Source of the DNA: Papio anubis
Lineage: Eukaryota > Chordata > Mammalia > Primates > Cercopithecidae
Reading direction: 5' to 3'
Assembly: GCF_008728515.1 (NCBI RefSeq)
Contig: NC_044981.1
Coordinates: forward strand, 135,595,937 to 135,659,936
DNA length: 64,000 nt
In this document: positions 12,061 through 22,154 of the stretch, in pieces
Layout of the letters: every line of letters starts with the position of its first letter
How positions within the stretch are numbered: the stretch's first letter is position 1
The notes under the pieces: generated by a model
The model's database searches: none
What the model was told of the DNA's origin: nothing
Seen by the model: only the letters and a program-made list of their open reading frames with translations
Translations under genes and position numbers: made by a program

Positions 12061-15000
12061 GGCTTAATAAATAAAGTACAATATTACACACACTTGCACA
12101 TACACAAATAAATGCATGCACACACAATCCCGCCCCCACCCCAATTTGAAAATAACAAATCCCATTTTTGATTTGGAAGTAACTTTACTCTGAATAGGAG
12201 ATGTCCACCTCAGGAAGCAGTCACATTGCCCATGTTGCTTTGTTTTGTAGTTACCACATTACTTGGAAGTTCTTACTTCAGAGCTGTGACATCAAGAAAA
12301 TCTACCTCTGATCATGCCAGGATTACTGAATGTTAAAATCAGACTTAAATATCACAAAACATTTTTATGTCTGCTCCCCCCTCTCAACCACACACACAAA
12401 TAAAAATTTTCACACATTCAACTATATACCTTCTTATTCAAGCAGTCTCTTTGCATAAAATGAATGGAAACTCATGAAGCCAATCATCTGAGACTTGGAA
12501 ATCAGAAAGCTGAGATTATAGGGAGAATTTTTGGGTTCTCTTTTCCATAGTTTGTTTTGTGATGTTATAGATGGTAGAAAACAAAAGGGAAAAGGTGCCA
12601 GGAAAATATATGTGTGAACAAGTAGATTTATGTTTGAGGCATAATTGTAAAAAGTATTATTTGTGGTCAGAGATGCTGTTGCTAATTCTATAATTTTCTA
12701 TGCTATATTTCCCCATGTGAGCAATTTACGTTGTTGTCCTTGGCCCTTTATGCAATCAGTGTAAACGGACTAGCAGAGTTTCTGGCCCTAAACTAAAGCT
12801 TATTTATACTTAAATCAGTGATTCCAAACTTTAAATGTGTAACATGATGTTAATTTTGTAACATCAATGGTTTAAAATTTCAAGATATTTATCTTACTTG
12901 TATTGAACAGTTCTCTTTAAAGAAATCTTAGAGGGATAAGTGTCTTATCTGTTTTTTAAAAGATCAGCTTGCAATCTTCTGCTTCAACTGTATCTGTAGT
13001 AGAATACAGCATTATTTCTAATTTTATTTGGCAATATAAAAATTTAGTATGTCTTTTGGTCTCCATTTATATAACCAGCATCGAAGAACAAGAGTGTTTG
13101 CTGGTTATACAGTGTTGAGCATAGCTCTTTTACTTTGAATATTTAGAGGTTATGTGATTTTAATCCAGGGGACAACTTTATACTACTTCACTAGCAGAAA
13201 CACTACTGTTATTTTTACTGGCCTATCAATACCACCAACTTAATAGTAATAAAAGCTAGTATACATAGAATTTATTATGTATCAGACAACAAAATATGTA
13301 CAACTTTTATATTTCGAAATAAAAGTAGGTAATACTGTATTCTCTTGTAGACTTGTCTGAGGCAATTTCACACAGATTTTTTAAAACATAAAGACACTAT
13401 AAAAGAATTGTGGAGTACATATGTTCAAAGTATCTATCAAGAGATGCAGAGATGTTAAGTACCTTCCTAAGATCTAGAGATGAATCTTCCTCTCCTCTTT
13501 GTACCACGTTTCTTTTGCCTTCACTATATTTTACAATGTGTGGTATGTAGCCAGTCTAGTGGCCATGCTAGGATTTCAAGCCCAGCAGTCTGGCCCCTGA
13601 GTATATGCACGTCACATCAAAGCTGTACATTCTTCCAATTCAATTATTTATATTTCCATCCTTCATCACACAATTTACTAGGAGTACCTTGCTTTAATAA
13701 TCAACATTACAAAAAAGGCTGTTTTGTTTTTGTTTTTGTTTTGCAACTTTTCCACTAAAAAGTTCCTATTATAGTAACATTTGGTAACTTTTGTTTAGAA
13801 TGTTCTTGAATACATTTGTTCAAAGACCTGAAACTTAAGTTACTACATCAAAAAGTAGTAACTCACTGAACAGTCTTTCCTGGTGCCATCAACACTTGAC
13901 TTTGTATCACCTGTCAAAAGTGAAACTCTCCCCAGTTGTCAGTAGTTTTTCCTATAACATTGTTTCATCCAGACAGTGGTAACAAGAAGTATATCCACAT
14001 TTGATTAATCTCATCTCATCTCCTTTGCCCCAGGATGTCAGAGGAAATTTTAAACATTGCCAATGATTATGCTATTAAACAGTCAGAAGACACCATTCTT
14101 TTACTTGTCAAAAAAAGCTAGTTTAATATGGCTTTATAAATTAAGTCTGTCATAAGTCTTCAAAATTATAAGAACTAAGTCTTCCATTACTCTGCATAGA
14201 TTATCCCTTGCAATAATTATATTACCAGGCAACTGCATCTAAACTCTGGAAGGAATTAGTGTATAATTCTGTAGGATCTATCAGGAAACTGTTTTGGGAT
14301 ACATCTTGTTGATAATATAACAATGTCCTTCTTAAATTAGGTTTTTCAGCATTTTAAATTTTATATTTAAACTTTAAGTTTTAGGTTAAATTAGTCTTGT
14401 AAAGGTTACCATCTGAATGCTGTGTTTATTAGAGGAAACTACTTGTGTTCTTTTGTCACCAATGAATTTTTTGGTCATATTTATTTAATATATATTTAAT
14501 GTATATCAGTACACAAGCACACCCAAGGTATACAGTTTGCAAAGAATGGATGTTAGATTTTGATCACAAAAGGTGTTTTACAAAGATAAAATTTGTTGAG
14601 TTGTAAAATATTTGTTGGAGTTGTAAAATATGATTCCAAAAGACATACTTTACCTTATAAAGTAAGGCAAATGGAAAAAATTCACCATCGAGATGATGAT
14701 GATTTTTCTTTAGAAGCAAATTAATTCCAAATATGAATGTACTTACACAGGTAATAACTTTTGTTGTCATAAGCTCATCTACATTAATCCAACATCTAGG
14801 ACTTTAACCAGTTTTTATATTCAGCTGATTCTAAATGAATTTATTCCTGGCATAGTCCTTTACTCCACACAGGCGCAGCTCTGAACCAATTCCAGGATTC
14901 AGTTCAGAACAGTTACATATTTAATGTATTATGTGAAAAGCCTATAGGATTGGGTTCAATATTGACAATATTCCTATTCTAAGAATATTAGACATTATTT

Positions 15001-15700
15001 CTATAATTTCTATTCCTTTTGACATTCTTTTCTGTTTAACAAAGCAGTATTCCTCTTACAATGTTGTGATAAATTCAGATTTTTATAAGACTTGTTCTTT
15101 CTTCCTCCCAATTTTAAAATTATTTCTTGAAAACTATTATTTTTCATAGCTATTTGCCTCTAGAAGCAATTGTTCATAATCAAGGCATATTTTCCTTTGT
15201 AAAAATTCACAACTGTGAAGACAAAGTTTCCCAGTGAGTTAATAAATGGGCATTTGTCAGAATTCTCTGGGGTCAAAGACTGAGTTTTTTGTTCTTAGTG
15301 CTAATAGAACCAAATCACCTGCATTTCAGTATTTAACACGTTGGAAAGCCAAACCAACTTAAGGTCTTCTTTTTTTGTACTGAGTAATTTGAAAGTGAAA
15401 GCTTTTTGAAGCATGCATTCAAAGTAAAACGCATCAGCAGCATTTCCTAAATCGTGTAACTTTACTCAGTCTGTTGAACTGGCAAATGTGAGGCCGTTTG
15501 CTTTGCCCACCAATTTATTTGTGTTAACTCCCCTTTATTGCTATTCTTTCCTTATTAATCATCCTATTCATAAAAATCCCATGATTGGGGAAAATGAACC
15601 CATTAGGGAAACTCACTGTTATCAGTCTAATCCAAGCCTCTATCAATAACTTTCTTACTGGTATACCTGATTCTACTTTGCCTAGCTAACTATTATGTGT
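12059..15700. other. ECHDC1 intron, largely unique DNA
   Basis: This lies upstream of the ECHDC1 terminal exon and is AT-rich. I searched for the preceding coding exon of ECHDC1 (the glycine-rich GWALGGGAEF region) and did not find it, so that exon probably lies left of the window. Short MIR-like traces (about 13250-13620) are too weak to call. Confidence 0.5.
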
Positions 15701-15704
15701 ACCA

Positions 15705-15775
15705 TGAAGATACTGAAGCCAACCTGCCTAGGTTTAAATCCAACTCTGCAATAGTTGTATTGCCAGTTCCTTAAA
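15705..15775 (+). repeat. MIR SINE fragment
   Basis: A short match to the MIR core (ctgcctaggtttaaatccaa, tattgccagttcctt). Low information content. Confidence 0.4.
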
Positions 15776-15904
15776 AAAAATGGTATAAGAGCTTTGAAAT
15801 GCTAAATAAGGTCGTCATGCACATGTCAACTAGAGCAGCCCTTGTAAAGTGTCAGACGCTAATTCTTTGGTTGACCTCCTCTAAATAACTGCACACTTAA
15901 AAAA

Positions 15905-16362
15905 TACATAAAATCCAAACTCCTTACTAAGGCCTGTAAGTGTGCTTCTCATTTTATTCCCCATGTTTCAGTTATACTGTACTTGTCTCCAGAGATACTA
16001 AGCAGTTCTACTTCAAGACTTTTGCACTTGCAGTTCCTTCTTCCTGGAACATCTTTTCCCAGATTTTTGTATTGCTCACTTCCTCAGGTAGCTGCTCAAA
16101 TGTTCAGTCCTTCTTCGTCCCAAATAGCACACCCCCAGCACACATATCCTCAAGTCAATAGTCTCCTGCCTCATTTTTTCTTTTTCTTTTTTTGCTATAA
16201 AGCACTCATTGCCACTGACTTTATAATAGTTTAGTGCCTCTCTCCAAACTGAAAACAAGCTCCTGAGCACAAGGATTTTATTTTGGTCATTCCTGTAGTC
16301 TCAGCACCTAAAACACCACTTGGCATTGGTAGTTCTTGGTAAATATTTGCTGAATAGATGCT
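15905..16362 (+). repeat. LINE-2 3' end
   Basis: Ancient L2 text in order: aatccaaactccttac, cttttgcacttgcagttcc, agctgctcaaatg, agcacaaggattttat, taaatatttgctgaatagatg. Diverged but colinear. Confidence 0.7.
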
Positions 16363-16769
16363 GTATTTAAAACGGTTTTTTTCCCCCTAAGGACTTTTGA
16401 GAGTCTTAACTTAATATGCTTGTTTTTCATAGTATGCACCTAACATTTCCTACTCCCATACTTTCACTTGATCCAGATCCTCTCATTAGGTCACCACTCA
16501 AGAAATACCAACTTTGGGCTTTTAGAAACAAAGAGTAGGTTCTTGTTTGCAAAGGGTAAACAAGCACAACAAAAAATGTTGATACTGTTTTCAAAGGAAG
16601 TTTTAAATACTATTAGTGAATTAAATTCTAGACAAAACAACCATATTTTTCAAACATTGTTTTTAATATATGTACCTATAAAGATCTGTGGAGAGTTCAC
16701 ATCAGATCATGAATGGGTAGTACTTTATGATTAGGGCATATATACACACACTCAGAGAGTTACAATTAA

Positions 16770-16791
16770 GCTTTTCTTTTTTCTCTTACAG
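16770..16791 (+). promoter_or_regulatory. ECHDC1: 3' splice site of the ECHDC1 terminal exon
   Basis: A pyrimidine tract (cttttcttttttctcttac) is followed by AG at 16790-16791. The next base completes an AGG arginine codon, keeping the reading frame of the family. This site, not any in-frame intronic ATG, defines the coding start within the window. Confidence 0.93.
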
Positions 16792-17200
16792 GTTAATGAC
16801 TCCAGAGAGTAAGATCAGATTCGTCCACAAAGAGATGGGCATAATACCAAGCTGGGGTGGCACCACCCGGCTAGTTGACATAATCGGAAGTAGACAAGCT
16901 CTCAAAGTGCTGAGTGGGGCCCTTAAACTGGATTCAAAATACGCTCTACACATAGGAATGGTTGAAGAGGTCTTGCAGTCTTCAGATGAAACTAAATCTC
17001 TAGAAGAGGCACAAGAATGGCTAAAGCAATTCATCCAAGGGCCACCAGAAGTAATCAGAGCTTTGAAAAAATCTGTTTGTTCAGGCAGAGAGCTATATTT
17101 GGAGGAAGCATTACAGAATGAAAGAGATCTTTTAGGAACAGTTTGGGGTGGGCCTGCAAATTTAGAGGCTATTGCTAAGAAAGGAAAATTTAATAAATAA
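16792..17200 (+). CDS. ECHDC1: Ethylmalonyl-CoA decarboxylase, terminal coding exon (partial)
   Basis: This is the C-terminal part of ECHDC1, a crotonase-fold enzyme that decarboxylates ethylmalonyl-CoA and methylmalonyl-CoA in the cytosol. It cleans up side products of acetyl/propionyl-CoA carboxylase during fatty-acid synthesis. The exon is 409 nt: one base completing an Arg codon, 135 residues and a TAA stop at 17198-17200. It starts LMTPESKIRF and carries the crotonase signature GIIPSWGGTTRL, then the helical C-terminus ending AIAKKGKFNK. The frame is fully open with no damage. The rest of the protein (about 170 N-terminal residues in the family) must lie in exons left of the window. Against human ECHDC1 as I remember it, three residues look changed (RLVD, SKYA, LHIG contexts), suggesting an orthologue from another primate; this comparison is from memory. 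Confidence 0.95.
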
Positions 17201-18230
17201 TTGGTTTTTCGTGTGGATGGACTCCAAGTAAAGCTCCAGTGACTAATATGTATAAATGTTAAATGATGTTAAATATGAACATCAGAATTACTTTGAAGGC
17301 TACTATTAATATGCAGACTTGTTTTTAATCATCTTTTGAATATCTGAACTCATTTACCTCATTTCTTGCCAGTTATTCACTTGGGTATTTACTGCATAAT
17401 CTGGAACATTTAGCTAAAATATACACTTTTGGCTTAAAAATTATTGCTCTCAATTCCAATAATAATTCTTAGCTTATAAGCAAAGAGCAGTGTTTAAAAG
17501 GAGAGCTTCTATACAAAACCTATTCCTGGTGTTACTTTTCGTAAAATTTTGTCTTACCTGTCTTACCTGGAAATAATTTACCAAAATAATGAGTATTGCT
17601 ATTAAAGAGCAAAAGTGGGGAGGGATCAGGGAACAAGAAAACAAGAAAGGATATGATCAGTTTTCTTCTGCTCCAAATAGCCGGAGTAAAATTCATGGGA
17701 AATGGCCCTTAATTTAAAAAAAGATGTACCTCACTACCCACTACAAATTTGGAACTTTATTTGATCTTTTCAATAATTAGTTTTCTATTATAAATTATCT
17801 ACTAAACAGTGGTAGCCATGACATGGAAAGTCAACTGATTTTACAAATTTTTTCCTGAAAAACAACTAACCTTTTATAACTGTCTTTCAAAAGTAAACGT
17901 AAAAATGCACAACATAAAATGTTTATGATCATCCCAGAAATACACTTTTTAAAAAATGTGAAAGTCCAAGAATTAAGTTCTAGTTCTGACTCATCACAAG
18001 AGGTCAAAAGTATTTGCTACTGTAACATTCAATTTACATTTGAGAATCATGGTAAAAATAACTTGCATTTGCCTTATACATGATCCTACTGTTGAGTTCG
18101 GAAAATATGGTTAGACAGACTCACGTTACTTTTTTTCAGAGGTAAATTCTAGATTACTGTGTCAACCTAATATTTTCTATTTGGCCATAGATGTAAAATC
18201 TACCAAATAAAAGTGGATTTTGTGGTCTAC
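17201..18230 (+). other. ECHDC1: ECHDC1 3' UTR
   Basis: AT-rich sequence after the stop, without recognisable repeats. A canonical AATAAA lies at 18206-18211, followed by a GT-rich stretch (ttttgtggtc, ttttgttt). Cleavage is predicted around 18225-18235. Other A/T-rich hexamers upstream could give shorter forms. Confidence 0.7.
18206..18211 (+). terminator. ECHDC1: ECHDC1 polyadenylation signal AATAAA
   Basis: Canonical hexamer about 1 kb after the stop with a T/GT-rich downstream element. Confidence 0.7.
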
Positions 18231-18353
18231 AACATTTTGTTTAAAGTGAATTCATGTCTGCTAACACTGTAAGTCTGCCATTTAATCCAGAGTGTTAGAC
18301 TACTAATGAATATGGTAAGGAAAATATAAAATATTAATGGTATCTGCTTTAAT

Positions 18354-18375
18354 TTTATTTCCATATATATTTATT
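18354..18375 (-). terminator. RNF146: Candidate distal RNF146 polyadenylation signals
   Basis: Two reverse-strand AATAAA hexamers (TTTATT at 18354-18359 and 18370-18375) lie about 870 bases after the RNF146 stop. If used, RNF146 and ECHDC1 transcripts would end within roughly 100-150 bp of each other. Confidence 0.45.
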
Positions 18376-18569
18376 ATATACACACTGCCTATAGGTTCTG
18401 TTTAAATAATAATCTGTTAAATAATCTCTTAAGAAAAAAAATCAGACTTTTCTGGGCAGGTGATTTAAAGCTGAAAACAACCAATTAAAACTACCACTTT
18501 TTAAGTGACCTTTGGTCACAAATGTCAAAATGTTTCCACACCCTTTCCACACTCAAACAAGAGACAAAT

Positions 18570-19241
18570 TGTTTTTGATAAACTCTAGTATTTATTAAAT
18601 TATAAATTTTTGTAATCAAAAAGAAAAATGCTGACCAGAAAAACCTCAAACTATAAGACTAGACAGCAAAGCCTATGGGAACGCCATGAAGTGTGTTACA
18701 AACATTCTGAAACATAAGTTACTGGCTGTTTTCATTTCCATATCAATAACTTTACTATAAAATAGTAGTTATTCATCTATTTTGAAATCCCAAATTCACA
18801 TCTATTCTTACATTAAATTATGCTTCCTGCTCATAATATCAAACATCTCACAGGTGCCAAATTTTAGTAATGGTCTTATGCCAATCCATGCAGAAAAATA
18901 AGACACAATGCAGGAGTCAGATGAGGACCATTAATGCACAGATAATACAAACACACTGGCCAAAAGAACTACAGAAGTTTTTAAAAACTATAAAGTAAAC
19001 AGACCTCGAGAAAACTGGGTTATTACTAAACAGCTCTCAACTATTAACACCCAAGTTCCTTACATTAAATAAATTTCTCAACAGAGACATGTTAGACATT
19101 TTGATTACGGGTCTATCCTTCCCATACCCCTTCCCACCCCAACTCCCAAAATGCACTACTAGGGATGAGTATAATGTTATGCGGGCAGAAATTTACAGGT
19201 AACCTTTTCAACCTTGAGCATGGAGCTGAAGACATTTTTAT
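18570..19241 (-). other. RNF146: RNF146 3' UTR (proximal form)
   Basis: AT-rich sequence between the RNF146 stop and the proximal polyadenylation signal, with no repeat recognised. A further TTTATT lies just 3' of the stop (about 19238) but seems too close to serve as a normal end. Confidence 0.6.
18591..18596 (-). terminator. RNF146: Candidate proximal RNF146 polyadenylation signal
   Basis: Reverse-strand AATAAA followed within 30 bases by a T/GT-rich element (TTGTCTCTTGTTTGAGTGTG). This would give a 3' UTR of about 670 nt. Confidence 0.5.
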
Positions 19242-20321
19242 TTAAACTTCAGTTACTGTGCACTGTCCATCAGGCCTTCTAGATCTGACACTGACACTCA
19301 CTGTTCCACCCCCTGCTACTGATCGATCAGTTCCCGATTGATCTGATCGATCGGATACTGTCTGGTTTGCATTAGAAACCAAAAGTCTCTGTTGGGTCAA
19401 GGAGTGCTGTGCAACAACTGCAGATGATACATTCTCACTATCACTACTGGCATCTGATTCAGTTTCTTCAATGGAGGTGTCTGGTGCTGGTACCCTGCCT
19501 GAAGATGGTGATTCATGATCTTCTTCTCCTTCTCCCCTATGACTCCTTTCAGCTATGCTGTCTCCACTGAGTTGTAAATGAGCAAAAGAGTCTTCCAGAG
19601 AAGTGCTTGCATCAGGGGATGGTGTTGCAGGGCTTGTTAACTGACCATCTACTGACGTTAGGGGCCTTACAGAAGACACTAGGGGCTGAACAGAAGCTCC
19701 ACTCTGTGCTGATACACTGTCCGCTCCGTCAGCAGAGCTCTCTCTTGCTAGGTTTACGGTATTAGCATCACAGTCTAGCCTAAGTCCAGCTACTCCCTTC
19801 TTTGGTATATCTATTATATCTCGCTTAATCTTCCTGCGACGTCCATGTTCATTTCTCCTATATTGAACCATGTTTTCAAGATCAGCGACATACAGAAAGC
19901 CAGCAATTAACATTTCAGTGTTCTTTTTACCTTTGGAAAAAGCATCTTCCAGCTCTCTACTAGTGCGCTCATCGTACTGCCACCACCCATTTCTTCCTTC
20001 ATAATACCATGCATATTCACCATTTCCTCTACTTGCTGCCTTGAGTTCTTCTGGTGACAACAAGGTTGGCTTGTCAAGGAAATCCTCGGGAATTTCTTGT
20101 CGACAAAGAGCACACCGCTTTCCAAGCCATGAAGCTCCTTTTACACATAGATAGCAGAAAACGTGCTTACAGGGCAGACTGACTGGATGAACACATGTTT
20201 GCAGACAAATGGCACATTCAGGGACGGTTAAAGAAGGTGCAGTATTAGAACAGGACTCGTTCGCTTTCCTGTTTGTAGGAAGCATGTTTATTGAATGATC
20301 AATTTCACCACAGCCAGCCAT
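19242..20321 (-). CDS. RNF146: E3 ubiquitin-protein ligase RNF146 (Iduna), complete coding exon
   Basis: RNF146 is a RING E3 ligase that binds poly-ADP-ribosylated proteins through a WWE domain. It ubiquitinates tankyrase substrates such as axin (promoting Wnt signalling), and tankyrase itself. From MAGCGE the frame gives 359 residues in one uninterrupted exon. The C3HC4 RING occupies residues 36-73, with ligands C36, C39, C51, H53, C56, C59, C70 and C73 all present. The WWE domain covers about 91-168, with Y106/Y107, W113/W114 and the basic NEHGRRRKIKRDI stretch. The Ser/Asp/Glu-rich C-terminal half is probably disordered and ends RRPDGQCTVTEV. The ATG at 20321 directly follows a 3' splice site (TTTTTTCTTAG then G), so 11 in-frame codons further upstream are intronic. 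The sequence appears intact and functional. Confidence 0.97.
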   Translation of the reverse strand: MAGCGEIDHSINMLPTNRKANESCSNTAPSLTVPECAICLQTCVHPVSLPCKHVFCYLCVKGASWLGKRCALCRQEIPEDFLDKPTLLSPEELKAASRGNGEYAWYYEGRNGWWQYDERTSRELEDAFSKGKKNTEMLIAGFLYVADLENMVQYRRNEHGRRRKIKRDIIDIPKKGVAGLRLDCDANTVNLARESSADGADSVSAQSGASVQPLVSSVRPLTSVDGQLTSPATPSPDASTSLEDSFAHLQLSGDSIAERSHRGEGEEDHESPSSGRVPAPDTSIEETESDASSDSENVSSAVVAQHSLTQQRLLVSNANQTVSDRSDQSGTDRSVAGGGTVSVSVRSRRPDGQCTVTEV

Positions 20322-20345
20322 CCTAAGAAAAAATACATAAAATAT
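20322..20345 (-). promoter_or_regulatory. RNF146: 3' splice site of the RNF146 coding exon
   Basis: On the - strand a T-rich tract ending TTTTTTCTTAG precedes the exon base G and the start codon. The coding exon thus begins one base before the ATG, so 5' UTR sequence comes from upstream exons. Confidence 0.85.
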
Positions 20346-20669
20346 TAAAGTCATGTTTTAATTCTTGCAATATCTTAATTCAACAATTATGAAAATACTA
20401 ACCACCTATGATGTGCATTATATGCAAGCCACATTCTAGACAATGGGGATATGAAGATGAAAGTAGAAGAAAAACTCTCCAACCAATGAAAACGTTTTAT
20501 AAGCATTTACTTGTACATACTTTGGGAATGTATAAAAATTCCATCAGTGCACTTACAGATGGGCCCTGGAGAAACACACTGAAGAACTATATAATGAAAA
20601 GCTGCATCCAGTGGAGGGAAAAAGGATCATGGCAGCTATTATACAGTGAAATGAACGCTAGACAAGAAA

Positions 20670-20775
20670 TCTAAAAATCTGAGTTTTAGAGTTCTTTATT
20701 AACTATGTGCTCTTAGGCATGCAGTTAAACCCTTAGTCTAAATTTCCTTACCTGCAAATCAGAGTTTACAAAGCT
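20670..20775 (+). repeat. MIR SINE fragment
   Basis: Diverged MIR core text (aactatgtgctcttaggc, agttaaacccttagtct, tccttacctgcaaa). Confidence 0.5.
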
Positions 20776-20959
20776 CAGGTAAAAATGGACAAAAAAAGTG
20801 CTTTGTAATCACTAAAGCTTCATAAAGGTAACAATCACATAAGACCAAGGGAGAAAATAACATGAATATTGAAGATGCCCTGAAGAGGAGGAAGAAAAAA
20901 GATTTGTCAAATTGGATGTATCCAGCTTAAACACTGACATAAAATTTATAATTTCTGCC

Positions 20960-21345
20960 TTGCTGATTCAGATAAACGTTTACCAAACAGCTACCATGGT
21001 CTAGATACTAAGTACTGATGGGTCTAATGATAAATAAGACACACAAGTACTCTGTTAAATAAGGAAACAAATATGCAGATAATTACAATATGGCCTGATT
21101 CCTGCATAATCAGAACGTGTTAACATACTTACAAAAATAACAATGAGAGAGAGAGAGATGAGAGGATGGACATAGGTTAGAAAGTTTAGTGTTCATTCAG
21201 AGGGGCCTGGGCAGTGGAGCAGATTCCAGGCAGAGGCATGTGCAAGACACTGAGTCAAATAGTCATACAAGCAACGGAAGAGCAGGAGATGAAGGTGTAA
21301 AGATAATCAAAAGCCAAGTCATGAAAGCCTTATTGTGCCCTGCTA
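20960..21345 (-). repeat. LINE-2 fragment
   Basis: Antisense L2 text in order: agctaccatggtctagatac, gataaataagaca, gcagattccaggcagagg, catgtgcaagacactgag. Includes a short (GA)n run at about 21147-21162. Confidence 0.6.
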
Positions 21346-21935
21346 AGGAAACATTTAATTTTTTTTTCCCCATAGATAAAAAAAAAAAAAAAAATTAAAA
21401 GGGGAGAAAATAATAGAGGGAGGAAACCACTGATAAGTAAAAAAGACTGAGAAATGAAGATGAAGATGTCAGAGATTAAAGCTTAAAATGAATGACAATC
21501 TTTGTGCCAGCTAATTCTGCCATTCTAAATGGGTCCAGTAGTTACAAAAGATATAGTCACTAAGAATGCTTACGCTCATCAAAAATTGAAAAACAATAAT
21601 CCTAGGCTATCATCACAGCACATCCAATCTTAAAACAATCCTTTTTTTTTTTCTTTTTACTGCCTTTTCTGTGTTCTTGGTTCCTCAATAGACAAGGCTC
21701 AAAAAGATGGCAATTTTCTAGTAAAGGAAGCAACATATTAAGTTTTTAAAAAGATGGCACATATTTAGTAAAGGAAGCAACACAGTTTCAGTGGAAGAAC
21801 TGATCACTAAAATGCTTAATTTCCAAATTATTTTCAACTTTTAATAACATTTCCAATCAATTCCTTTACCAAAAATTCTAGGTTATAGACATCAAGAAAG
21901 TACAACTTTTTCCTAACCTGTGGAAAGTTCTAAGT

Positions 21936-22146
21936 CAGGGGTGTCTAATCTTTTGGTTTCCCTGGGCCACACTGGAAGAAAACGAATTGTCTTGGGCCAC
22001 ACATAAAATGCATTAACACTAATGATAGCTCATAAGCTAAAAAAAAAAAAAAATCACATGATGTTTTAAGAAAGCTTATGAATTTGTGTTGGGCTGCATT
22101 CAAAGCCACCCTGGGCCGCCTGTCGCCCACAGGTTGGATAAGCTTG
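21936..22146 (+). mobile_element. Short hAT-type non-autonomous DNA transposon
   Basis: The 211-bp unit begins CAGGGGTGTCTAATC and ends GTTGGATAAGCTTG. The ends form an imperfect 17-bp inverted repeat. It is flanked by 8-bp direct repeats TTCTAAGT (21928-21935) and TTCTAAAT (22147-22154), the duplication length of hAT elements. The interior 'gggccac' motifs are typical of a common mammalian hAT MITE whose exact name I am not sure of. Confidence 0.8.
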
Positions 22147-22154
22147 TTCTAAAT

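Noticed and set aside
16727..16791. An upstream ATG in frame with the ECHDC1 terminal exon
   Set aside because: It is in the intron; the acceptor at 16790-16791 and the known continuation of the protein define the exon.
20322..20354. Eleven extra in-frame codons upstream of RNF146 MAGCGE
   Set aside because: They lie before the 3' splice site TTTTTTCTTAG and are therefore intronic.
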